Shown here one piece after another: positions 18,485 through 28,600 of a DNA stretch of 37,489 nt. The translations under genes were made by a program, and so were the position numbers. The stretch is from Clostridiales bacterium Firm_18 (lineage in GTDB: Bacteria > Bacillota > Clostridia > Monoglobales > Firm-18): positions 1-37,489 of the forward strand of contig LVAX01000001.1 of assembly GCA_001604215.1 (NCBI GenBank), in the 5' to 3' direction. The stretch's first letter is position 1. Each line of letters opens with the position of its first letter. Under the pieces are notes generated by a model. The model worked only from the letters and a program-made list of their open reading frames with translations, did no database searches and was not told where the DNA came from.

Positions 18485-21400
18485 TTATTTTATTTTAAAT
18501 CTAATTTCCTTTATAGCGTTCCAATCACTAATATTACTTCCATTAGCAACATAGCGTACATATTTGGCGTTAACCGGCTGCTCAAAATCAAAGAGTTCCC
18601 AACCCACTTCTTCAAGACTTCCGTCACTGTTTCCGCTGTAAACGGTTTTAAATTCTTTCCCATCGGTAGATACCTGTATTTCAAAAACTGCGTTCCTTGA
18701 GTTATTCGGATTGAATAAAATTTCAGCAGCCGTCAAGGAATATTGCTTGTCAAACTCGTAATCAACATATCTTCCTTTGCCAAGTGCTGCCCAAATTGTT
18801 GAGCCATCACCATCAATTGAGTTTTCAGCTACATTCCCACCATCAACAGGGTTGGGATCCGACTTAACCGACGCAAAGCGCGCGTAACCGGTTTCAGGCA
18901 GGGTGTAGTCCTCCGGCGGTGTCGTGACAAACGCCGTATTGCTGAATTTGTCCCATGTTACGGTACATCTGAAAAGCTCAGCAAAATCACGCAGCGGAAC
19001 CATAAGCTCTCCGTCCTTTTCGAAAACAGCCGTCGTTAATGTTACATCGCCGTTATTTGAGGAAATCAAATTGGAATCTTTCGTTACTGTGGCTGTTATT
19101 TTGCCTCTATTCATCAATATGTTACCATCATTATTCTCACTGGTTATTTTCAAGTATTTTACCAGAGGCCCAAGCGGCACTGTCAATTTACCATCCACAA
19201 TTTGAGGCTCAACCTTATTGAATACATAATAACCGTTTATTTTGTACTTATAGAATTCTTTATCGCCAAGCACAAGGGCTTCGCGGTTTTCTTCCTCCAG
19301 TTCATTATACGGCTCTAAGTATTTTGCGGTTATATTGCCTGTTGCCGCAAACGAAAGTACACCGCCCTCCTGTGTAGCAAGAAGTCGCTGTGTGGCTCCG
19401 CCGGACGTAACCTCCCAGCTTCCCGCCTTTACATCACATATTGTATATTTAAGCTCGCCTGCTTGCGGTGCCGGAATTGCAATTTCCGAATCAATTTCTT
19501 TTCCGCTTTTAGAGAAGGCAACCACCCTGTCGCTGATTTGCGCACCGTAGAGCAAATTGGTATCTATAAGCTTAACCTGCTTGTAGAACTCTTTATCGTT
19601 ATCGCTTACCTGCATAATATTCAAGAAATAATCTGTATCCGCTTCTTTTTTTGGAGAAAGCTCAATTCGCCATGTGCTTCCCTCGTCAGTTTGCGTATTT
19701 GCAGGATATCCCGTATAATCGACACCGCGTACATTTGACCAGCCATCCTCACCGCCCACCTTGGTTATTACGGCATTATCCGCCTTTGGCAGCAGTGTAT
19801 CAACCGTCATTTTGCCGTTATATGCATTTGCAGACACTTTACTTGCATATGTCCTTGCAAATATCGTCTGATTTCCGTTTATAACGGGTTCCTCTAAGCC
19901 GTGCAAAACCCACGTCTTTTTAAAGGATGGATTTGACGATACCACCTTATCAAACACGATTAGCGCACCCGGAACCTCTTCATCAAATAGATTCAAGAAC
20001 ATAAACGAACGTTTAAACTCCTGCACCTTTGATGTGTAAGCATTTGTAATATCTCCCTTTAAATATGTATAAGAAGGAGTTATCGGTGATGAAGGGTCAA
20101 TTTCCTGTTTTTCAACAGTCGCCACCTGTGCATTGTGTTCAAAAGCACCATTTAGCGTTGAAAACTCGTTGCCATTATTTATCGCTCTTTGACCTCCATC
20201 GTTAATGTTATTTGGTCCCGTAGAATTTTGGAGAGGCTCAGACGGGTCGTATACCAGCATGCTATTATGAGCAATAGTCTTTCTCATATACATATTGAAA
20301 TGTATAGAGCCGTAAGTTGTTCCGCCTTCTGACCTGTCGTTTTTAAGTCCCTGATAAACGCCGGAATCACTTGCCAAAATCCCCTTATAGTAAAGCTGGA
20401 AATGTCCCGCGTCATTATGCTGATGATTATTAACATTCATACCGCCAATCTTCATTTGAGCAACCACGCTGTCACAATCAACCCCATCTCCCCAGCCTGT
20501 GCGTGCAATACTCATTCCGGTAGGGTCGGCAAAATGACGGCTGAGTGGCAGATTATCAGGTGATTTTATAGGTACATCAGGGTCATTAATAACAAGCGTC
20601 ATCACTGCGGAATCCTCGTAAAACCCCTTAAAATCCTTCTGCTGCTTTGCAAATTCACCTTTAAGATATGAATCTGCTCCTATGGCGCTGTCAAGGATAT
20701 AGCTTGTAGAATTATCGGTCCAATAGGTCCACATTTTGTTTGTATCTGAATATGTATCGCCGTCACGCAAATACTGTCCGTCCGGACGGCGCATATAAAG
20801 CATACCATATGATACATTATATAAATCTTCGGTAATATAAGGGTCCGGAGCACCCATTCCCTTTATCAGAACATGTGACCAGCTGTCCCATCTATGTCTG
20901 TATAGTCCGTAGCTGTCCCCCTGCATATTGTAATGGCTTTTGTGAAAATATTTTCTGACAGGCACATATTCCTGATAAAATCTGCCGCCAACAACGTTCC
21001 ATATATCAGGCCGCTCATCATAAACGGCAATGGCAAACGCAAGCATATCTCTTAACAACTGTGCTTCACTGCCATGCCCTACAACTGCGCCTTGCTTTGT
21101 AGGAGGCCATCCGATTTCCATACCACTGGCAAAGACCTCACAGGCATCAATTATTTTATTTTTCTGTGTGCTGGTCAGCAAATCATAACACCAATCATAA
21201 ACCTCGGACACAACATATATAACCACGCCTGCGTTTCGCGTAAAATTGCCACTTGAGCCTTCAACATCGCAGGTGTCCAGATAGTTCAAAATTGCTTCAG
21301 CCGCAATACGACCGCTCTCCTCATTCCCGTTTATTGCATAGTCAAATGCAAACGCTTCGATTTTGTTAAGCATTTTAAGGTCATATTTATCAACAATACC

Positions 21401-22612
21401 GTCTACCGGTTCTGACTTCCTTTCATTAAGCCATGCAACAGCATTTAAGTTCTGCTGCTTTTTCATGTTTTCCTTAATCCGCGCAACATCGCTTTTGCGG
21501 AACAAAACACGCGGGTGTTCATTGGGGGGAGTGACGGGAGGTACATCATAATTTGCGGTTATCGAAGGTTTAGCATTCTTGCCATCCATGTTTCCCGTTC
21601 TGCCGACCGGCGTAACCTTTTGGTTGGTAATAATAATATTATCAAGAGAGGCGTTTGCCTCGCGGGAATACAGGCGCAGGACGTTTTCCACCCCTGCTTC
21701 AGTCTTTACCGCCAACATTTTAAACCACGCAAAACCATCCGTCGCAGTATAACTAAAAGCTTCGTATTTTCCGTTGTTCACTGCGACAAAAACGCTGTCC
21801 TGACCTCCGTCCACCGCGTATGCTCTTAGCCATATTGTATAAGTACCTGATTTTTCGCATATAAACTTAAATTCAACATGCCCCTGTGTTCCTGCGGCAG
21901 GAACATTTTTGTATTCGGAACGGCTGGCAATTCCCCTTGTGCAGGAAGCTTTTTTGTTTGATACAAACACATACGGCGAACATATCGTTGCGTCCTCCGC
22001 CTCAATTATCCCCGTATCTACTATAACAGGTACACTCTTTTGCTCGCTTACAACACTGTATAAGCTTGCTGTGGATTTAACCCACGGTTCAACACCTTCT
22101 AAATTCTCCGGCGGCTTACCTGAGCCTGATGTTATGTATAACGCATCTATCCAGCCGTTGTATTCAGAGTGGTTTATCTTGAGCTTGTTTATTCCCTTGT
22201 TTAAGCTTGCACTTCCAAGCTGTACCCATACAAATCCGTCCGGCGTTGCACCTGTTTCGGATTTGACCCACTCGTCCGAATTAAAACGATAAAAGAGGGC
22301 ATCGTAAGATGAAGAAGAAAAATATGCGCGTAAAAACACATGATATTCAGTCGTTTCAGGTATATTAATAAGCCATGAAAAATCCTCTATTTTAATATTT
22401 TTGCTGTTTGTTATTGCTGCAGCAGTACTTTTAAGGTATGCACCCCCGCTTGCCCGTTTATCGGCGCAGCGAATTACAGCATTGTTTGTTAATGCATTCT
22501 CTGCTTCGATAACGGTATTTACATCAAACACCTGAACGCCTGCTGCATTGCAAGTGGTAAAGAGTATTGTAGCGGCAATTACAGCTGATAAAAATCTTTT
22601 AAATCGTATCAT
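18485..22612 (-). CDS. Heparinase II/III-like polysaccharide lyase (PL21-type) with CBM-like ends
   Basis: ATG at 22612 (AAAGGA at 9 nt) begins a signal peptide MIRFKRFLSAVIAA; the frame is open to 22690 but that part is not signal-like. The product is 1375 aa. Order: two CBM6/35-like modules (about 30-160 and 200-330, IEAENA and IEAEDA), an alpha/alpha toroid lyase domain (from HPRVLF near 366), a heparinase II/III beta domain, a copper-amine-oxidase-N-like module and a C-terminal F5/8 (CBM32-like) domain. Putative catalytic and metal residues, in this numbering, are H513 and E516 (GHGSE), Y568 and R572 (YGLYR), H730 and H732 (NNHQH) and D749. Their spacing (H to Y 55, Y to R 4, H to D 17) equals that of Pedobacter heparinase II as I recall it. 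It should cleave uronic-acid glycans outside the cell; heparin/heparan is a guess. Confidence 0.85.
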   Translation of the reverse strand: MIRFKRFLSAVIAATILFTTCNAAGVQVFDVNTVIEAENALTNNAVIRCADKRASGGAYLKSTAAAITNSKNIKIEDFSWLINIPETTEYHVFLRAYFSSSSYDALFYRFNSDEWVKSETGATPDGFVWVQLGSASLNKGINKLKINHSEYNGWIDALYITSGSGKPPENLEGVEPWVKSTASLYSVVSEQKSVPVIVDTGIIEAEDATICSPYVFVSNKKASCTRGIASRSEYKNVPAAGTQGHVEFKFICEKSGTYTIWLRAYAVDGGQDSVFVAVNNGKYEAFSYTATDGFAWFKMLAVKTEAGVENVLRLYSREANASLDNIIITNQKVTPVGRTGNMDGKNAKPSITANYDVPPVTPPNEHPRVLFRKSDVARIKENMKKQQNLNAVAWLNERKSEPVDGIVDKYDLKMLNKIEAFAFDYAINGNEESGRIAAEAILNYLDTCDVEGSSGNFTRNAGVVIYVVSEVYDWCYDLLTSTQKNKIIDACEVFASGMEIGWPPTKQGAVVGHGSEAQLLRDMLAFAIAVYDERPDIWNVVGGRFYQEYVPVRKYFHKSHYNMQGDSYGLYRHRWDSWSHVLIKGMGAPDPYITEDLYNVSYGMLYMRRPDGQYLRDGDTYSDTNKMWTYWTDNSTSYILDSAIGADSYLKGEFAKQQKDFKGFYEDSAVMTLVINDPDVPIKSPDNLPLSRHFADPTGMSIARTGWGDGVDCDSVVAQMKIGGMNVNNHQHNDAGHFQLYYKGILASDSGVYQGLKNDRSEGGTTYGSIHFNMYMRKTIAHNSMLVYDPSEPLQNSTGPNNINDGGQRAINNGNEFSTLNGAFEHNAQVATVEKQEIDPSSPITPSYTYLKGDITNAYTSKVQEFKRSFMFLNLFDEEVPGALIVFDKVVSSNPSFKKTWVLHGLEEPVINGNQTIFARTYASKVSANAYNGKMTVDTLLPKADNAVITKVGGEDGWSNVRGVDYTGYPANTQTDEGSTWRIELSPKKEADTDYFLNIMQVSDNDKEFYKQVKLIDTNLLYGAQISDRVVAFSKSGKEIDSEIAIPAPQAGELKYTICDVKAGSWEVTSGGATQRLLATQEGGVLSFAATGNITAKYLEPYNELEEENREALVLGDKEFYKYKINGYYVFNKVEPQIVDGKLTVPLGPLVKYLKITSENNDGNILMNRGKITATVTKDSNLISSNNGDVTLTTAVFEKDGELMVPLRDFAELFRCTVTWDKFSNTAFVTTPPEDYTLPETGYARFASVKSDPNPVDGGNVAENSIDGDGSTIWAALGKGRYVDYEFDKQYSLTAAEILFNPNNSRNAVFEIQVSTDGKEFKTVYSGNSDGSLEEVGWELFDFEQPVNAKYVRYVANGSNISDWNAIKEIRFKIK

Positions 22613-22637
22613 GTTTAAAATTCCTTTCGCATAGTGT

Positions 22638-22689
22638 TGGCAGAACTCAGTCGATATCAGTGCGTTACGCAACCAGCCAAGTTCTGCCA
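22638..22689 (-). other. Intercistronic stem-loop between the two lyase genes
   Basis: Perfect 10-bp arms TGGCAGAACT (22638-22647) and AGTTCTGCCA (22680-22689) enclose a 32-nt loop that has its own small GCGT/ACGC hairpin. No U-run follows on the minus strand, so it is not a standard terminator. It may be an mRNA processing or stability element in the 87-bp gap. Confidence 0.4.
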
Positions 22690-22699
22690 CCGCAAGATA

Positions 22700-25600
22700 C
22701 TACTGCAATAAAATATCACTTAAAACAAATGAATTGTTAAACATCAGGGCAGGCCTTAAGGCGTTCATATCCCAGACAAATACCTTCACAATAGTATCTG
22801 CCGGGTATACGCCGTTGCTTATACAGAATTCATTTTCTCCGTCTGCATAATCATGCGTTACCAATCTAATTAATTTGTCATTTGTATCGTACAATCCTAT
22901 TATAGTTTTTAGTTTAGTGTAAGGCGTCGTAAAGTCAATTGCCGTGGTGGGTACAACGTATAAATCGTTCCCGTCATATGCGGCATAAATATCATTTAAA
23001 GATACAACTTGGTTTGACAAATCCCACTGCACCACTACCGGCATTAACGCTGTTGTTTCTGAAGTTTCGAAAGAACCCGGACCTTTTATTGTAACGGTTT
23101 CTCCTGCCTCAAAATGCTTGGTATATGCATATGTAAGCTTCGCATTACCCTTGACATGAGTATTATTTGAAATGGCGCCTGATATACCCGGATTAACAGT
23201 TCTTAACTGATTGTTTTCAAAAATAGAATCATTTGAACATATCCATTTATAAGCCATTGCAAAATAATCTGTGTTGGTGTAATCATTTTTATTTCTGGGC
23301 GAAGTAAATGTTGTTATACCTGTCGCAGCAGTTCCGTTGTTTGCAAGCGTCCACTCCTTTGCATAAACAGAGTTTTCGCTTGCCGGGATTGAAAGCATAA
23401 CAACAACAGTGCCCGATTTTTCCGCTGTAAAGCTGAAGAATTCATCGGTGCTATTATACTTTTCAACACTACTACTCATCGAATGCCATGGAAGAACAAA
23501 CATACTTGAACCTTCAAGAGATTCTGACGCATTGCCCATAGCATATATTCTTACACCTGAACCTATGGAATCCAAAAGTGTACCGTTGTCGTTGAATACC
23601 GCCGCACCGCCGACAAAGCTAACATTTCCTTCTGTAAATATGTTCGACTGCGTAAACGAGGTTAACCGTGGCTGTCTTGATTTAAAGTTTATTGTGTATG
23701 TTGTTTTTGCTCCAAGGGTATCGGTATACTCAATAATAGCCCTTCCCTCCTCGTTTTTAAGAGGTATTTTTTTGTTATTGGCAAGCCGTTTTATGCGCCA
23801 CTGATTGGCAGCAGCGGCTCCCAGAGGTTGTGTATGGAAATCACCTATAAGACCGGCAGGGGCAGTTTCCGAATAATCAGACCCCGTCCTGTAAAAATCC
23901 TGAACCATATACTGAGCTGATGAGCCTACGGGCAATTTTGTATCAACAAACGCATAGAATGTGTTACTCGGCAGCGTTACGTTGTATTCGGTAACAGCAG
24001 GATTGAAGCCGGGAATTGTGTAATAATTCTCACCGTCTGCTGAGTATGATACAGAAATATCCTCTATCACTTCACCCCATTTAATCGTAACGGCCATCAG
24101 CGCCGTTGCTTCGGAGGTTGTAATGCAGCCCGGATTGTATATTTTAACCGTATCACCGGCTTTAAAGGTACGCCGATATGCATATGTAAGCTTTTGTTCG
24201 CCCGTAATATGAATATTATTTTCCAACGGTTCGGTTATGCCGGGAGATACCGTCCTGTATGCGTTTGTAGTATCATTACCGCAAATCCACTTGTAGGCAG
24301 TAGCGAAATAATCCACATTGGTATAATCATTATAATTGCGTGCCGTTGTGCGCATTGTAACATTCTCTGCCTGAATACCGTTATTTACGCGCGTCCAGTT
24401 ATTGACATAATCGGATGTTACAGCCGCTGCTGGCAGTATTACATTTACAGTACCATCTGTATCCGCCGTAAACGAGAAGAACTCTCCGCTTGGGTTTGTT
24501 ACCGCATAGCTGTTTGCTGAATACATACCTTGCCACGGCATTACAAACATACTTGAGCCCTCTAACTTCTTTGAGGCATTTGCCATTGTATAAATCCTTG
24601 CAGAATCGCCTGTGGAATCGAGAAGCGTTCCGTTATCGTTTGCGATTGCTCCGCCGCTTATAAACGAAACAGTTCCATCGGTAAAGGCAGGGTTCTGTGT
24701 AAACGATGTAAGCCTCGGCTGCTTGGATGTAAAGTTAATGGTGAAGGTTTTTTCTACGCCGCCGACATCGGTATATGTGGCAATGCACCTTCCCTGCTCG
24801 TTTTTGATCGGCACTTTATTTTCGTCCGCTGTTCTTATCAGTCCATACTGCACCGCCGAATTACTTCCAAACGGATTGGTTTGGAAACCGCCTAAAAGAC
24901 CGTTATCTGTTCTGTAAATATCCTGAACGTTATACTTTACAGATGTTCCGTCCGGCAAAATTGCCTTCATATAAGCAAATTGAGTGTCGTCAGGCAATGA
25001 TACGGTATAATCAGTAACAGATGATTTAAAGCCCGGAATGGTATGATAGTTTTTATCGTCAACTGAGTATTGAAGCGTAATATCGGTAGCCTCTAAATGC
25101 CAATCAACTATTATCGGCATAAGTGATGATGTTTCTACCTCAGGATCCATACTGCCGGGATTTACTATTGATACTAATTCCTCCGCTGTAAAATCCTTTG
25201 CATAGACATATGAGAACAATGCGACGCCCTTCACATGATCAGAGCCGCTCATTGAGCCAAATACTCCCGGATTGTCCATACGATATATGTTATTGCCCGT
25301 AGTACTCCCCGTACTATCATTAGTCACCCATTTATATCCCATAGCGAAATAATCGGTTTCGGAAAAGTTATTTACGTTTCTGGGGATATTATACCTACCA
25401 GTACCCTGAAGCCTTTCGGGAATAATACCGTTATTCACACACGTCCAACCAGTGGCATAAACTGATGAGGGGTCAGCAGGTCTGTCAAGAAGTACATAAA
25501 CTGTACAATCGGTGTCAGCCTTGAAATCAACGAAATTCGGGTATGTTGCCACATCATTTACAGTATCCAGCGTATCGGCCCATGGCAGCATAATCAAGCT

Positions 25601-28600
25601 TGCGTTCTCAAACGCCTTCGACACATTGGCAAGTGTCCACATTCTGTTTTGAGAATATACGTTTGTATCGAGAATTGACTTATTGTCGTTGTTAACAGCC
25701 GCACCGCTTATGAAATTTATTTTGCCCCAATCTCCGCTCGGTTTTCTGGAATAGGCTGTTACTCGCGGCTGTTTTGAATAAAATCTTATTTTATATTGTT
25801 TCTCCGGTTGTCCCGGAGCAGTATATTTTACTGTTACACGCCCTCTTTCCAGCTTAACAGGTGCAGGCGTTGTGGGCGCAACCTCTTGCTCCATCTCGTA
25901 CTGCCTGCTTGAGCCTCTGTTTAAGGATACGGTTTTAAAGCTGCCAAGCAAGTGCCCGGAAGTAACAAAAGCTTCATTTCTTTCGCCGATAAAAATAGAA
26001 TGTTCATCCGGAATTTGAGCATTTACATATACTTGAAAAACATTGTCCGGAAGCTCTACAACACCATAGCCATCTGAACCAAAGATTGAAAGCGGAATAT
26101 TCGTATATGTTTCATTATCAATCGAATATGATATTTCAAGTCCTTGGGGCTCTGCTATTTCGTGCGTGTTGTTCCACTGTACCATAACGGGCATTAAGGC
26201 TGTTGTTTCATCAGTAGTCATACAACCCGGGTTATAAATTTTTATTTTTTCCCCTGCCGTAAAGCTCTTTGAATACGCATATGCAAGCTTTACGCCTGCT
26301 TTAACATGGGTATTGTTAGTAAGCTCACCTTTGTTTATCCCGGGAGAGGATACCCTGTACTCGTTTGTGGTTTGATTTCCGCAAATCCACTTATATGCCA
26401 TAGCAAAATAATCAGTATTGGTATAGTTGTTTTTATTACGCGGAGAAACCATAGATGTTATTCCATCTGCTTGTGTTCCGCTGTTTACACATGTCCAGCC
26501 CGCATATTCCGAAAGTGGGTCTGCAGGTTGAGCAAGCATAACTACCACCGTGCAGTCGGTATCTGCCACGAATGAGAAAAACTCACAGTCCTTTTCCGTT
26601 ACAGCAGTGCTTGTTTCGGAAGACATACTGTTCCACGGCAGCACAAACATACTTGAACCTACAAGTGCAGACGACACGTTTGCCAAAGCGTACATTCTTT
26701 CCGCCGATGCAGCCGAATCCAAAATAGTGCCGTTATCGTTTGCAACCGCACCGCCGCCAATAAAGGTGACGTTCCCATCTGTGAAATCTGATGACTGAGT
26801 AAATGCTGTAATACGTGGCTGTTTTGATTTAAAGGTTATACTGTAGGTCGAAATATTGCTATTAGCGTCTGTATATACAACCTTCCCTGTTCCTCTTTCA
26901 TTTTTAATGGGAATCATGCCGTTATCGGCTTCTCTCTCTAATGTGTACTGCGTCTTGGCATTTCCGTTAAACGGCTGATACCTAAAGCCCCCATGACGAT
27001 ACTTTGTCGAATCGTAATCGTCAACTACCTTATAAACGGACGAGCCATTGTCGGCAGTAGCCTTAAGTATAACATATGGTACATTGTCCGCAAGCTCGAC
27101 GGTATAATTGCTGATAAAATACTGAAAATCGGGCAGCGGCGTAAAGGTTGTTCCGCCATCCACGGAATAGGATATGGCAAGATTATTGCTTGCCTGAGCA
27201 GTAGGCGTTACAATATATGCGGTATGAGACAATTCGTCCATATTTATATTGCCTCCAAACAGCTGTACAAAGCCATCAGGCTGAACCATAATCTCTCCGT
27301 TCTCCTCAAATACCTCAACCCCAAGCTCTGTTCCTCCCACAGAAGGATGATTGGTGGTGACAGATTTAGAGCCAAGATTCATAGTTGCCGTAAGCGTCCC
27401 GGCGGCTACATTTAATGTGTCATTATTTCTTGTAACACTTAAATTAAAGTGTTTTGAGATGGTGGAAAGAGGCATAACAAAATATCCACTTTCCTTTCTG
27501 GGTGTATTTTTATTATACACAAATTTATTGTTGATACGTGTGCTGTAGTAATCGTTTGATGTGTTTGTAGGGTTGTATGCTACAGGAGTACCGGATGAGC
27601 CTACATATGTCGCACTTACAGAGCCTGCACTTGCAGTGAAAGAAAGCACTCCGCCATCTGACGATGCAACAACATTTTGCGTTCCGCTGGCAGTTGTAAC
27701 CGCCCATGTACCCGCTTGCATATCACACATTGTATATTTACGCGTTCCGCTTCCTGCTGCCGTAAATGCAGTAGTAGACGAAATTTTTCCGCCTGATTTT
27801 GAGAATGTAACAACACGGTCGCTGATTTGCGCACCGTAAACAAGCGGTGTGTCTATCATTGAAGTAGGCAGATAATTACTTTTGTCGTTATCGCTAACCT
27901 GAATGACATTTAAAAAATAATCGGTAGCACTATTGGTGGACGGTGAAACTTCAATTCTCCAGGTATTTCCTTCATCTGTTGGTGAATTGGCAGGCAGACC
28001 TGTCCAGTCCTTGCCATTGTCATATCTTCCATTAACTATTGAATACTTGTTGTTTGCGCCAACCTTTGTTATGTTAGGGTTAGTAGGCAAAAGTGTATTA
28101 ACTGTCATTTTTCCGTTATACGCATTTTTATCATCGGCATATGTTCTTGAAAATACAGTTTTTGTACCGTTTATTGTAGGCTCCTCAAGACCATGCAGAA
28201 GCCATGATTTTTTGAAGCTTGCATTTGACGAAGTAACCTTGTCAAATACTATCATCGCACCAGGAACCTCTTCATCAAAAAGGTTTAAAAACATAAATGA
28301 ACGTTTATAATCGCTTACTTTACTTGAATAAGCATCCGTTAAGTCGCCCTTTAAGTATGTATATGATGGTGCATTTGGCGTTATCGGGTCAATTTCCTGC
28401 GCCGCAACGGTTGCAACCTTAGAATTTGACTGAATTCCGCTTACCGTCTCAGGTGCATGGCCGTTATATGGCGTTCTCTGCCCTCCGTCACGCGTATATT
28501 TTCTGTTAGTTGATACACTTTCATAATACGGAAACCCTGTATTTACAGAATATTCGTCCGGATCGTACACCAACATTGTGTTGTGTGCAACGGATTTGGA

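Noticed and set aside
22612..22690. Upstream extension of the second lyase to 22690
   Set aside because: The added residues run through the intercistronic hairpin and put a non-signal stretch before the signal peptide; an RBS supports 22612.
26993..27415. Plus-strand 140-aa ORF opposite the giant lyase
   Set aside because: Antisense to a well-supported repeat domain, with no RBS or recognisable domain.
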